A stretch of DNA of 64,000 bases from Termitomyces sp. T153 (taxonomy: Eukaryota > Basidiomycota > Agaricomycetes > Agaricales > Lyophyllaceae), in contig JACKQL020000028.1 of the NCBI GenBank assembly GCA_018296165.2, forward strand, positions 62,001 through 126,000, given 5' to 3'. The translations under genes were made by a program, and so were the position numbers. Every line of letters begins with the position of its first letter. The stretch's first letter is position 1. Positions 11,095 through 23,291 of the stretch are shown piece by piece. The notes under the pieces are model-generated. The model was given only the letters and a program-made list of their open reading frames with translations, did not search any database and was not told the origin of the DNA.

Positions 11095-11670
11095 GCTGTC
11101 AGAGTTTCCATCATTGTTGTATGTCATCATCTGTGTTTTGTACCCTTTCCATCACTTGATAAATGCATTTTAGTAGGTGACAACATTTTCATGCCCATGA
11201 CCATCAATATACATCCCATTCTGTTGCCATGTATATCTCCAGCCCATGTTATGTAACCATTGCTGTGCTGTTTAAACTTTAATTGCTGTTTTTTAGCTCC
11301 CACTGCATGAAATTTCTTCTGCATTGAAGCTGATGCTACAAAGTCAACAATGTCTTGGGCATAGATATATCCCCCTTTGGTAAGCTTTTGCAAATGGAGA
11401 TGGATGACTGATGCAAGATCCTCATCAGTAAGAATTGAGTTCCAAAATTGGCCATGATTATGAGTTGGTAGTATGCTGTTACAAAAATCGATGGATCCAT
11501 ATACATAGATTTCTGGCATGGTAAGATCCTTTTTCCTAAGACTGGGCTATAAGCATTTATGCTTCTTTCCAGGTGTAAGATAGCTCAGAATCAAGATAGA
11601 GATTTGACACCTCTGTTATCCCAGTGATGCAAGCACAAAGAACAACATCAAGTTTCATGTCCTTGCTTTT
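11095..11670 (-). pseudogene. DDE-transposase-like protein, N-terminal half
   Basis: Minus-strand reading gives NLYLDSELSYTWKEA, HARNLCIWIHRFL, ILTDEDLASVIHLHLQ and KGGYIYAQDIVDFVAS. After a frameshift it gives QWLHNMGWRYTWQQNGMYI and a segment that reads through two stops (NAFIK, WKGY). These blocks match the helix-turn-helix, pre-catalytic half of a transposase-like protein family common in Agaricomycetes (often annotated as Tc1/DDE_3-like). The two in-frame stops sit where Arg codons are expected, as CGA-to-TGA/TAA changes. The homology ends near 11095, before the catalytic domain. I assign the family from memory of its motifs, not from a search. Confidence 0.6.
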
Positions 11671-12040
11671 TACAGTCAGTGCTGCACAGGCTTGTCAAAG
11701 ACATGGAAAGTCTTATAATTTAATAAGTTCAAGTCATTGTTGCTTGCAGATGTTTTGCTATTGTCTGATGGCAATTTTCCTTTATGGAGGTCCTATAGCA
11801 GCCTTTCAACATGTGTGGCTACATTTTTGTCACAATCTGAATCTGGTTTATCTTTGGGGTCCTGAATTTTGTGTGAGCAAAGTGCTATATTTACTGTCAA
11901 ACCTGGATCAAACACTGACCTTGGCAATCATCACTTGTTCCATTCTCAGTTCATCACCTCCTTTGGGAATGTCCTCAGCAGTCTCAGTCTCCAAGATGAC
12001 ATCATTATTTATCATGTTTTCCTGGCTCTTGTTTGTTTTT
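11671..12040. other. Unassigned, probably upstream part of the transposase relic
   Basis: No distinct motif. It is interrupted at 12041 by the solo LTR and continues at 13171. Confidence 0.3.
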
Positions 12041-13170
12041 TGTCACAACCCGTTCCCTGGAGCCCCATACACTGCCCGACAAACCCCCGCTCCCCCAGAA
12101 CCCCCCCAATACTTTGTTGAACTTCCCCAGCACTCCGCGCCAACTCTGGCTAACTCTGACACATTCTTGGCTAACTCTGACATCTTCCCTGCAGCCGCCG
12201 GCACTTTTCCTGGACTTTCTGAGCCCCTGGGACCACTCTCCCACTGTGCCTGACCCCATTACACATCATCAACTCAACACCCTGGCTCCCCTGACTTACC
12301 CTGGGGTATCACGACAGCCTCAGAACAGACCGCATTGCGATTGATCCCATCAACATATCAATGCAGCCTGCCCTCTGGTCATAACTGACACCCGTCAACT
12401 CTGTCAAGCTCTGCCAAGCCCCACCACCACAGCCGATGTCCCCGGAGCTCTTCAGTAGTCAGTATATAAGACATAGAGTAGCTCCTCGTATTCTAGTCTT
12501 GAGATTAACTACCTACTTCCCTATGTACTGGCCTTTCTTAATGTGTTCCTGATTGTTTCTTCTCTTGTTTTGTGTCCCGTGTCTCGTTTTCCCTTATTCT
12601 CAGTCTCCCAGTCTTATCTTGTCTCTGTTCCGTTATCTTTTTGTTATCATTCCATGTCTCCACCTGAATCTATTCTTATTTTCATCTCGTCTTCGTCTCA
12701 TTTTGTTGACTCCGTCTTGTCCCGTTTCATTCTGTCTATTGTGTTCAAGTCCTCTTGACTATAATGTCCTCACAAACTCTGCAGTTATGATTACAAACCT
12801 CTGACACTCGTTACCAACCCCGGACCCTGCTATACACTCAGCTCTGAATGCCATCAACCCCTGTTGATCCCCCATCAGAACTCCAGCTCTGCTCCTGTCA
12901 TCTGCGTAGCCTCCGCCTCCTCCACACCTGCAATACTCACACACAGACTTATGCCTGAACCCCGCCAAGCCCGTCCCCCTTCCCCGCAACTTGTCCTCTA
13001 CTCCTCCAGACCTCCCCGGACTTGCTCGGATCAATTTCCCCTGGCTATCCTCACAAGTCCCCAGTGTTTGAAATACCTCTGAGTGCCCAGTTGTCAGTGC
13101 AGGGAATCACATCTGCCTACTAAGGATTTGCCCAGTGTAGCTGAGCCCCTGTGGTCAGCGGAACCTGACA
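12041..13170 (+). mobile_element. Solo LTR, 1130 bp, subfamily B
   Basis: It begins TGTCACAACCCGTTCC and ends GGAACCTGACA, and is flanked by TTTTT at 12036-12040 and again at 13171-13175. No internal domain lies on either side, so it is the product of LTR-LTR recombination. A TATA box (TATATAA, 12463-12469) is followed 32 nt downstream by AGTCTTGAGATTA (12495-12507). This differs at one position from the AGTCTTGATATTA of the full elements but matches the other solo LTR at 50604-51742, which defines a subfamily. Confidence 0.92.
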
Positions 13171-14623
13171 TTTTTGGCATGTTCATGCTGGTTGGCAAAA
13201 AAATCAAGAACTGATTGAAATATTTTTTTCTTCATTTCTTTCTTGATCTGATTGTACCATCATTTTGTCTGATCCAAGTTGTTATAATAAGGCCCTCACC
13301 ATTTGGTCTCTTTCTACCATTCTGCAAGTGTTACCATCTGATATGCTTTTTTCAGAGTTTCTGTGAGATGTTTGAATACAGATACTTCTGTAATGTCATC
13401 TCCCTCCTCTCCATTATCTTTATTAACTGAAATCTCTTCCAAGTCTCCAGAGTTTCCAACATGATGATGAGTCTATTTGTTTGATCTTTGTTATTTTGAT
13501 CTTCAATGGTGGTTTTATGAGAGGAAAGTTGATGGCTAGGGAGATTTTGAGCCCTAGCATAGTCTGCCCTTGATTTCCAAGGCATCAAGTTGAATAGGTG
13601 TCTTTTTTGCAGTTTCAAACCTTTTCCTCCCCTCTATCAAGTCACATGTGGTCATGTGTTTGTATTACATAAGCGGAAAAATTTGAGACTTGAAAAATAT
13701 CAAGTACACCTCAAAATGCTCAAAAATACATCAAGGAAGATAATACAAGAGAGAGAAAAAAAACTATGGCTTCTCCTCTGTAAATAAAAAACATGTCTCA
13801 AATCTGGCTTCTAGGAACTCTTTTCAGACATCCTCAAAGTTTCAGAGACTCAACAAGCTGAAAAAGGGTTTGACAAAGATGAGTAATCATTTTGGTGAAG
13901 GGTATGTTTTAATGCATGTCATTCATTGATGTCACCTATCTTAGTCACCACAACTTTGTAACAAAAGATATTGCTCCTTCAGAAAATGATATTTTTCTTA
14001 TCTGTCTTGCCAAAAAGCTCCTTTTGATGAGAAAAACAAAATTCCAAGGCAGGATTTTCATATCTTAAAATTGTTTAAAATATATTTTTTGGAGAAGGCC
14101 AATTTTGTCATTACCATATCAGGTAACCCAAAAGAGGAAATTCACTATCTATGCATCAAAAGTCTGTGCAACTGACTCTGGTACATGCCAATGGGATTTA
14201 TACTTAGTAAAACTGAATTTTTGAATGGCATATACATGGAGTGATTGGAGCACATTGGAACCACCTGTAAAGATTGTTGTTTTGGCTTGATGACCTTTTC
14301 AATATCAGTGAGAGCATCATGCAGAGCTTTCCACTTTTCAACTTCCTTCTGCTGGTACTGTTCATGGATTGAAACTTCAGATATGCTGCCTCAGACTTAG
14401 AATCTGAGCCAACAACAATTGTTAATAGGACATGCATCCATGGAAATTCCTCAGTTTCTATTGGATACCTGTGTGATGTTACATAAGCCCATGGCAGTGC
14501 TAAAGGGGCCACACTTGTCTGAATTATTGACAAAGAACTGGTGCAGCATGAGGGCTGAAACTGGGACCAATAGATAGGGAAAAAGAAAAAAAAATAAAGG
14601 AAAATTATAAGGAGATGGAAATG
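13171..14623. other. AT-rich unassigned stretch
   Basis: No convincing gene. Open stretches at 13352-13618 and 14204-14533 (both minus) show no motif I recognise. The AAATG at 14619-14623 is the left target duplication of the element that follows. Confidence 0.4.
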
Positions 14624-16702
14624 TGTCAGGTTCCACTGACCACAAAGGCTCAGCTACACTGGGTGAATCCTTACTAGGTGGACATGATGTTCTACACTGA
14701 TAACTCAGCATTCAGAGATGGTCTAGACATTGGGGACTTGTGAGGATAAGCAAGGGGGAGTGATCTGAACAAGTCTGGGGTGGTCCAGAGGAGTCTAAGA
14801 CAAGTTGCAGGGGAAGGGTTAGGCTTGATGAAGCAGCAGGTACAAGTGCAGAAGCGAGTATTGAAGGTGTAGGGTAAGTGGAGGCTATACAAGTGATGGG
14901 AGTGGAGCTGGACCTTGATGGGGGATCCACAGATGTTGATGGGTTTTGGGGCTGAGTGAGTAGCAAGGTCTGGAGTTGGTTTAAAGAATGTTTGAGTTTG
15001 TAATCATGAGTGCAGAGTTTGTAAAGGCATTAGGGTTGAAAGGACTTAAACATGATAATGGAAACAGAGTTGAATGAGATGAGATTGAGATGAGAACAAA
15101 ATAGATTCAGGCGGAGATACAAAACAATAACAAGAATGATAACAGAAATAGGGATGAGACAAGACTAGGAATGAATGAATGAATGAATGATCATTTTATT
15201 TGCTTCGAGACCTATTTTCACATGGAATAATCCTTGAACATCATGTCCTAGGTCCTGCAGTATGTAATGGGGGTTGGTAATTATAGACACTCCAACTAGT
15301 TCTCTGGCCCGATCCCTTTTCAGCTGATGCCAGTTATGCCTCATAGCTACTTTACTACAATTTGACTTTGTCAGAGTTCATACTACTTCCCAACCTAAGT
15401 CCCACACCATCTGCCATTAACATGCCTTCCCAATTTCTAAACCCAGCTATACTCTGCAGGGCTTACTGAGTGTGTGTTGGTTTGTCCCGTTAAGAACTCC
15501 ACTTTCAGCTCTAAGCTCCCAATCCATCACACCAGTAAGGGTGTCATGACACACCCTTCCCCACGCCCAGACAATACTTTTGGAAGATCAATCCTGAGAT
15601 TCGGAACCTGCAATGGAATGGTCAGTGGGCCACCTAGTGACAGTCATGCCACACCAATTGGCTAGGCACCCGATCAAACTGGCAACCACGGTAATTACCT
15701 CACCAAACCATCCGGTGGACTATACAGTAATGTTAGCAGCCTGATCAAACTATTGACTCCTATCCTCTTGCCTACTTGTGCCTCAACCTGCTTAGTCAGT
15801 GAAGACCTAGACCCTCTCCCAAATCCGTTAAGCTGGGGAAACTGTCTGTTTTTCTCATCTGGTCATGAGTGTGGTCACTATGCCTCATTGTATCATGTGC
15901 TGGTTGGTTGTTCTGGGGCAGCCTGACCAACAAAGCCTTTCTAATCAACACATGTGGGTGGTGGCTTTCCAGTGGCGTTGAATAACCCATATGGTGTCTA
16001 AGGTGTTTTCCACACAGGTGCACTCAGCCAGAGTTGGAACCCCAACCTTGCACTTGCAGATCATGTGACCCATTTTGGGATGTGATGGTGCCAGCTGAGC
16101 CACCACGCCTCCCAAGACAAGACTAGGGAACTGAGATAAGAAGGAGATGTAACATAGAACACAGAACATGAGACAGAAACAATCAGAAACACATCAGGTA
16201 AGGCAATATCAAGACTAGAGTATGAGGAGCTACTCTACAACTTATATACTGACTACTGGAGAGCTCTGGGGGATGGCAGGTGTGGTGATGGGGTTCAACA
16301 GAGCTGCACAGAGTTGAAAAGTGTTGGTTGTGATCAGGGGATGGGCTGCAGTGATATTCTGATGAGATCAATTGAGGACATGAGCCATCCTGAGGTTGTT
16401 GTGATGCTCTGGGATTGGTCAGGTGAACTGGGGAGCTGAGTTGGTGATGTATGCCAGAATCAGGAACAGTGGGGGAGGGTCCCAGGGGCTCAGAAGAGTT
16501 AGGGGAAGCATTGATGGCTGTGGAGAAGGCATCAAAGTTAGCCAGGGGGCTGTTGAGGTTTGCTAGAAAAGTGTTGGAGTTACCCAGAGTGGGTGCCATG
16601 GGTGGGTGAAGGTTGGGGAAGTTGAAAGGGAGAAGAAAGTTGAACTCTGGGGAAGCAGGGTGGCTAGGAGTGAGGTTTGGAGTTCTGGAAACAGGTGTGA
16701 CA
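14624..16702 (-). repeat. 3' LTR of old Gypsy element 1 (contains a SINE)
   Basis: It starts TGTCAGGTTCC and ends TGACA, the reverse complement of the plus-strand LTRs. Its length without the inserted 958 bp is 1121 bp. CpG has largely changed to TpG/CpA relative to the LTR at 24032. The boundary with the internal region (TGACA then TCACTCTCCCTTCAGTG) matches the polypurine-tract end of the young elements. Confidence 0.88.
15170..16114 (-). mobile_element. SINE with tRNA-type pol III promoter, about 945 bp
   Basis: The insertion splits the LTR between two copies of the 13-bp sequence AGACAAGACTAGG (15157-15169 and 16115-16127), a target duplication of the length expected for LINE-mediated retroposition. 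Read on the minus strand from 16114, an A box TGGCTCAGCTGGC lies 12 nt from the 5' end (16102-16090) and a B box GGTTCCAACTC 48 bp further on (16041-16031). The 3' end is a simple repeat tail of CATT units (15188-15170). The body between head and tail is unrecognised and unusually long for a SINE. No ORF of note is present. Confidence 0.78.
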
Positions 16703-16921
16703 TCACTCTCCCTTCAGTGTTGAGACCCTTGAGATGCCAGGCATGAGTTGGGGATGGGTGGGAGGTGTGGGAATTGAAGTCTGAGCAATATTGATCAAAC
16801 TGCAGTGAGTGGCGCCAGTGTGGGGAATGAAGCTGAAGCATGATCATCGTCCATTAAGAAGCTCATCCTAGGAAATTAAAAGGGTCAGTATACATCCAGG
16901 TATTCTCTTGACCACTTCCTC

Positions 16922-18625
16922 ATGGCCTTACCAGCACCATCATTCTTGCAGCCCTCTCCAACTCCACTCCCATTGGACAACAATCATGTGGAAATGTGGG
17001 CAGAATACAAGTGTCACTAGGGAAATTTTGACAAGCATTAGAATTGTCAGAGAATAGATGCCATGTACCACAGTTATGAGTATGGTGTCTCTTTTGCTCC
17101 AGGGCAGATTGCTGACCTGTGACAGAATTGTCCACAGCTGTGGTGAGTTCACCTGGTGGCTCTACTCATGTGGCGGGCCCAGGGCAGGTCAGGTGAATGG
17201 CTCCACTGCCGCCAACCTGTCTTGTGAGGTCTAGTTTGGGTCTGGGGATTATCCAGGTTGTTCCAGAGGGACAAAGGGTGCTGCAGAGAGAAGTGATGCT
17301 GGAGATATTTGTGGGGGCATTGGGGTGTGTGCAGGGCCCCTCAATGTTGGAGTGGTGTCAGAATGAGGCTCTGGTGAGTTTTCAAATTTTTCTTGCCATG
17401 TTTGCTGATTAGTTGTTCCAGTGTGCCCTCTGTGCTTGGTGGGGGGAGCCATGTAAGTTTGACAAGCCCTCTGCAGGGTCCTGCCATGACACATTGGTCT
17501 GCCTTCCATGCTGCACAAGGCACAAGAAGTGCTCAGTTTTGCTGGAGTGGCATGCAGTCTGCATTGCCATAAAGCAGGAGTGGGAGGAAGGCTGGGTGAG
17601 GGAATAGTTGGGGAAGGGGCAGAGAACCAAGGCACTAGAGAGTGGGGATTTGGTGAGGAAGGTGGGCCCACTGTGGAGGAGTCACAAGGAGGGAGAGTCA
17701 AGCATGCCAGATAAGGGGAATAGGAGGGCAACCCTGCTCCTAGTAGCCAGTCCTAGCAAGAGGCCCTGGAGTGAGTTATTGATGACAGGACCTCCTGGGC
17801 CTCACATATACTCTCCCAGCTCAAGAGCACCACTGGGGTGTCAATTCAGTTACTCTAAGCTTGTACCATTGATCACTGAGATGTTCCTCCATTGACAGGT
17901 GGAGGGCTTATCTAGAATGCTGACAATGCAAGAGGGGGAGCTCTGGAGGGCAGGGGAGGATTGGAACTAGGTGTGGAGAAAGAGAGACATATTGAAGCAG
18001 GACCGAGATACTGCTATACAGGTGGCCATAGTGTCGGCATTGGAGGTGCAGGGTTTGCAGGAGCATTTGGCACAGCTAGAAACACAGTCTGCAGAGGTGG
18101 AGGGGCAGCGGGGCCTGCAAGAGGGTAGTTTATCCCAAGCAGAGGCAAAGGCCAGCAGGCAGTAGGAGGAGTAGTTGGTGAGTGAGGCAGCCTTAGAGCA
18201 TGCTGGAGTTTTGCATAAGTGTTTCACTCATTTCTCAGAGCTTGTTAATGGGATTGGGCCAGGCTAGATCTGCAAACACCAAGTTTTGATGGATGGGGCA
18301 TCTGCCACATTGGCATCAATCCAGGATGGGTTGGTGCAGATGCCTGAGAATCACCCACCAGAGTTGGGGCAGGGGGTGGTGAAGATGGGGTGGTTGCTGG
18401 CAGGGCATTGGTGGTGCAATGCAGTGGCCCCAGGGTCATAGTGGGAGGTGGCAGCAGACATGGGGGAGGTGTTGCCAGGGCTTGCAGAGGTTCTAGCAGT
18501 TGTGAAGGTGCAGATAGAGGTAGCCTTGGGGGTTATAGCAGTGGGGGGAGGGATTCTGGAGGGGGAGAGGGAGTGAGGGGGTTGGGCTCCATATTTCTTG
18601 TTGCTTCATGCCTTCTCTAGACCCT
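16922..18625 (+). pseudogene. Decayed antisense coiled-coil gene in old element 1
   Basis: This lies on the plus strand, opposite to the element. It matches the antisense gene of the young elements block by block: a segment with SKRPW (17755-17775), ITEMFLH followed by VEGLSRML and EGELWRAGED (17870-17965), the coiled coil ALEVQGLQEHLAQLE (18035-18085), and a C-terminal part with DGASATLASIQDGL (18285-18330) and EVLPGLAEVLAVV (18455-18505). The likely start is the ATG at 16922, after a conserved leader containing CAATATTGATCA (16788-16799). Several stops and frameshifts show it is dead. The function is unknown. Confidence 0.7.
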
Positions 18626-19670
18626 ACTTGTATGGTTCTGTACTTTTTTTAGACTTGTTCATATTGAGTTTCTTTGCAGTTCTGGTGAGCATGTAAAGTT
18701 TCAGATTATGTGAGGAAATGAGTAAGTGGAAACATGCAGGGGTTGCTTGTGAGAGTTGAATCCCTAATAAATCCAGAGGCAGGGGTTAAGCCCACTAATG
18801 CCATCTGTGTTGGCTAGTCCTAGGGTTGCTGGGCTTGGCAGAGCATTGCAAGTGGAGACCCTAGAGTTTGGTGGGGGTGTTGGGGGTTTCTGCAGAGCTC
18901 TGAGGGAGTCAATGGGTGGGCATTGACCTAGAGCATGCTTTTCAAGGAGTTGGACCAAGGTCATGGGTGGGTCTCCTCAGGTCTGAGGTTATGTTGGGTG
19001 TTTGTGGTTGGGTTTAAGGTGGATCTTTAGACTTTAAGTATGCTTTGGCAGTGGCTTTGGTTTTTGTTTTGACATGGCTGGCAGAGAGGGTGGAGGTCTT
19101 CTAGTGACTTTGATTTTGCTCCAACGCAACTGGCAGAGGGGGCAGAGGTCTTTTAGTAACTTGGACTTTATGCCAATGTGGCTGGAGATGGGAGTGTTTG
19201 GTGGCATAACAGAAGGGGGGCTCCAAAGTTGGAGTTGCCGTGGTAGTGGACTTGATGGGGGATGGCTTTATATGCCAGCTAGGCTGTTGGTTGGGTTAGT
19301 ATAAGGATGGAAATACTTTCTCAGAGTTTGAGTTGTTTATTTTTGCAGTTTGTTGACCTCCAAGTGTGAGGGGTTAGTGGATGATTTCAAGAGCAGAGGG
19401 TGTTCAGAAACTTTTGTTTGGAAGGAGGTGTGCTTGGGTAGGAATTTGTTGAATTCCAGAGTATTGTGTTTTGCCAGAGATGCATTTGGTTAGGCATTTT
19501 GCTGTGCTCCAGAGTATTGTGTTTTGTCAAGGACATGTTTGGTTGGGGTTTTGCTGTGCTCTGAAGTGTTGGTGGTGAGGTGTGCTTAGTTGTTTCTGTA
19601 CTCCAGAGTATTGGTGATGAGGTGGCAGGGTCCAAGGTGACCAGTCTCGATGGGTTTCTTCAGTCTGGAC
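18626..19670 (-). pseudogene. Degraded 3' internal region of old element 1
   Basis: By position this should hold the end of pol. The sequence is GT-rich on the plus strand and no domain can be read with confidence. Confidence 0.4.
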
Positions 19671-20460
19671 TAGCTATGTGACACTCCTTTCCATTCCTGG
19701 CCAAAGGTAAGTCCAGAGATGGGTAGAGGAGTCTTACATGTTTCTAGCATCCTTGGGATGTTGCTGGAGTTTGTCAGAATGAGTGTGTTCTGAGTCCAGG
19801 GCATGGATTTGTCCTTTTTAGAGTAGGGGCTGATGATCCAGAGACAGTGCAGAGGTTGGTTGGTGAATCATTCTTCTTAGCAGAGTCACTTCTGGGTGGG
19901 GTATGGAGTGAGGGAGGAGCTCAAAGTTGTTGTTCCATGAGTTGTTCTTCCTGGGAGTAGGGGCAGATGGTGCAGAGGTGGAATAATGGGCAGGTTGGCT
20001 GCTGGCTCATTGGCAGAGTTGCGTCAAGAGTTGTATTGGGGGGTCCAGCATTGTATTTACCAGGGTGGAGCCAGCAAACTGGAGGCAGTGCAAGTTTTGG
20101 TGGGGTGCTGGCTTATCAGTGAAGCTCTTTTGGATTTGGTGGAGCATGGGCAGGGTTGGTCTGGAGGTGAGCTCAGGAGTGTATATCTTCTTCTGAAGTA
20201 GAAGCCAATGGTCTGGGGTTAGCATGGGGGCTGGTCAGTGGATGGCCCATCAATGAAGTTAACTTTGGAGGTGGTGCTGAGCAGGAAAGAGGGTCTGGGA
20301 GTGTGTTTTGTTGGTCCTTTCTTCCCAGCACAAGAACCAGAGATCCAGAGGCAATGTAAAAGTTGGGTTGGGGGTTGGCTTGTTGGTGGAGGTCATGCTG
20401 GGCAAGGAGAGGGTCTGAAGTGGGGTTTTCCTCCTTATTCAAATTAGTGCAACATGCAAA
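19670..20460 (-). pseudogene. Integrase N-terminal region of old element 1, present as tandem repeats
   Basis: Near 19670-19790 the minus strand resembles the integrase zinc-binding region (ISGLTFGQEWKG). From about 19800 to 20450 there are five diverged units of 110-140 bp (starting near 19803, 19942, 20050, 20178 and 20310). Each corresponds to the pol segment that reads LLLQSGQIYALD preceded by FFTQHD in the better-preserved element at 51780-51900. Examples are LLAQHDLHQQ (near 20410) and LTPDHWLLLQKKIYTPE (near 20220). In an active element this segment occurs once, so the region was amplified after or during degradation. Confidence 0.6.
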
Positions 20461-20639
20461 TGTTTAACGGAAGTTACCACTGAGCAGCAGAGTTGTTGAA
20501 TAAGTGGTGGTGGTCCCCAGAGTCATGCTTGGATGTGGTGGGTGCATTCTAGTTGCTCTCCGAGAGCTGGGGTGGATCAGACTGTTGCCCAGATATGCAA
20601 AAACATTGTTTGTGTTGGGGAGTGGTCATCTATGAATGC

Positions 20640-21290
20640 TGGAGGGTGGCAGAGAAGTTGGTCATATGAGGACATCACTTGAGACTCTTAGGGAGTCATG
20701 GCAGGGGTGGGGTCAATCTTCCATTCATGCTCTGGAGTAGTTTGGAAGTCATTGTCAATGGAGCAAGGGTGGGTCTTGGCACTATGGAGTGATGAACAAG
20801 ATTTCTGATCAGGGAAAAGGGGTACCACTTCTTTTGGGGGGCATTGTTGATTCCTTGGTTGTCAAAACAGAGTTGGAGGAGCCATTCATTTTTCTTAGCA
20901 TCTGGGTCTATCTCTGGCAGATGTGGTGGGGTTGCATGGTGCATTACTGAGCTTGGAGAGAACTACTTTGAGTGCCCAGAATTTGTTCTTTCACTGGCTG
21001 ATCAATTTCATCAGAGAGGTGGGGAGGGCAGTGGCAGGGTTGTGACTCTGGTAGCAGAGGTTGGGGTGTGTGACGTCCTTATGTGGTATTGGTTAGAGAT
21101 GGCAGTGGCATTTTTTTAATGTTGATTTTGCAGTGGATGGTGGTGGGAGATATTGCTTGTTTCTTGGAAAAAACATCAGTGAACTTAAGACACTCTGGGG
21201 AGACTACTTTATATAGGGTTTGTCCTCCTGTTGCTCCAGCAGTGTGGTTCCTGTTTATAGATGTCTTTTCTGGCAAGGGTGGAGTAGTTT
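20640..21290 (-). pseudogene. Reverse transcriptase N-terminal remnant of old element 1
   Basis: Minus-strand reading gives TLYKVVSPECLKFTDVFSKK (near 21210), matching the protease-RT linker, and then KKNEWLLQLCFDNQGINNAP (near 20880), matching the [17 protein letters not shown] block that opens the RT fingers in the young element. The catalytic YxDD region was not found. Confidence 0.65.
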
Positions 21291-21839
21291 GGGGTTGGTA
21301 GTTGAGGAGTTGACCTTGCAGAGTGCATGCTATGGAAACATTGTTAATGGGTTGGTGTTGGAGGTTCCCTAGGTGGAAATGGGGGCTCCAGAGCTGTGTT
21401 GCCAGGGTCCAGAGTTGTGTGGAGGGGTTTGGGGTTGTCTAGAGTGGTGGGTTAAGGCACCTCAGGTCTTGATATTGACCTTCTCAGAGTTCTTTGCTTC
21501 CATCTGTCAGGGGACTTCCATTTCCAACCTCTGTGACTGGTTCCAGCACCTCTGCAGCTTGTTTGATGTCTCTGGGGCTCTTTCTAGAACCCTGGAGATC
21601 TCCAGAGAACTGCAAAGTTCTCTGTATTACCTCAGCAATCATTGCCCTAGGGTTAGGAGCAGCTCTGGTCTTCTGTACAGTAGTTCCCATGCCTCCACCA
21701 CCTGCTGATGCACTGTGCTGAGCAGCAGGGATCCTTAGACTTGTTCTCTTCAGATTCTCCTCTGCTAGGTGATTAGTTACTGATTGTATCATTATCTACT
21801 CTGCTAATATACTTTGGATTCCCCTCTGCTAGCTGTGTG

Positions 21840-22830
21840 ACTCTGATCTGCTGCTCCAGAGGTTGCCCTTACACCTTCAGAGAACATGTCAGCAAGTTTG
21901 TTATACTCCATGGGAACTACTTCATATAGAATTCTCTTTTTCCTATAGTCTGTTCCAGTGAGGTTACTTCTGTACTGGGGTGTTCTTTTGCTAGAAGTGG
22001 CATAATTTGGTAGTTGAAGGATGGAGGTCCCATCTTATGAAGTGCATGTGGAAAGAGGTGGCATTGAGCATTTTGATACTAGGGGCTCTGGATCAATTTG
22101 GAGGGGGTGTCAAAGTAATGGTGGAGGGGTCCAGAGTTGTCTAGCATCATGGATCAGAGTACCATGGTTCTTGTATCAACTTCCAGGATTTGTTAGGGGC
22201 ACCTTTAGGGTGCATTTCAAGGAGGTTGGGGGCAGAGGTGCATCTTCCTTCCTTTCTTGACCACCTTGAGGCTTGGGAGTTCTTTTGTCTTGCTCCAGAG
22301 TTGCTGGAGTTGGGTTGGAGGCATCAGGGCCTTATGGAACTGGAGGGAGGGGTAGAGGGAGTTGTGTCTGTGCTTGGAGACTTTGTTGCAGAGTTTTGTC
22401 CAGTCAAACATTAGGTGGGGTCAACAGCCAGTTAACCAAAAGGGTCCTAGCTGATTTCCAGAGGTTGGTTCTGGGATTGGGGGCAGAGCATTGGCCTTGG
22501 AATCTTGATTTATTCTTGGAGGGGGAGGGGTTGCTGAGTTGGGGTTTGATTCCAATGATGGTGAGGCTTGCTTTGGAGAGTTGACATCCTCAGAGTTGGG
22601 TGAGAGTGTGGCATGGAAGTTGGAGGGTTCACTGGTAAAGCGTTAGATATCTGCTCCTTTGATGTGGGTGGAGGGGGTGCCATTGGAGGGTTGTTGGGTC
22701 AGATATTAGTGATGTGCAGATTTTTAGCAGAACTGTGGGGTAGGGCCAGTGGTTCTGGAGGTGGGGGAATGAGGGGGTGTGTGGTCAGAGGTCTCATCAT
22801 TGTTTGTCAGTGAGGATAGTGACTTGTTCT
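21840..22830 (-). pseudogene. Degraded gag/protease region with a second copy of the protease-RT linker
   Basis: At 21885-21950 the minus strand reads RILYEVVPMEYNKLADMFSEG, a second copy of the linker already seen near 21210. Two such copies about 0.7 kb apart indicate a duplication or chimerism within the element. The rest is not readable. Confidence 0.45.
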
Positions 22831-23290
22831 TATGCAGCGAGTGATTGTCTCTGGTGGGGTTGCATTATTGTTGGGGAGGTGGTGTGGATGGGGCACTGGA
22901 GGTGTTGTTGAGCAATAGATTGATTTGTTGCTGGGGTTGGTTGTGTACTGAGTTGGAGACATTGTGGTTGACCTTTAGTAGGAGGAGGAGCTGGCAGAGG
23001 AGGTGTGGGAGTATAGGAGGTGCAGGTGAGAGTGGTGTGGTAATGATTTGATTGGGGTTGAGCAAAGAGGGTGTCTGTAGAGAGAGCCATTGTGTGGGGG
23101 TGTGACCTGAGCAGAGGGGACATTTGGCATTGGATCTGCAATTCAATGTGCCTTGGCAAATTGGGCAAGGCAAAACAAATCATAGTGGGTCTCAAGCATA
23201 GGCCAACCATAGACATCAAGAGTCCCAACAGAAGTGTGTGCAGAGTTAATTGCAGACATCACAAACGGAGTAAGGGAGAGTCTTGATATT
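22830..23290 (-). pseudogene. Gag N-terminal remnant of old element 1
   Basis: Starting about 30 bp inside the primer-binding site, the minus strand reads MSAINSAHTSVGTLDVYGW and FAKAH, comparable with MSAFNPAYNPVGYPTDAYG at the start of the young Gag (59319). The match fades after about 45 codons. Confidence 0.6.
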
Positions 23291-23291
23291 A

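Noticed and set aside
16020..16114. Possible tRNA gene on the minus strand
   Set aside because: A and B boxes are present, but no acceptor stem or anticodon arm can be formed by eye, and the segment is the head of an insertion with a target duplication. It is a SINE head.
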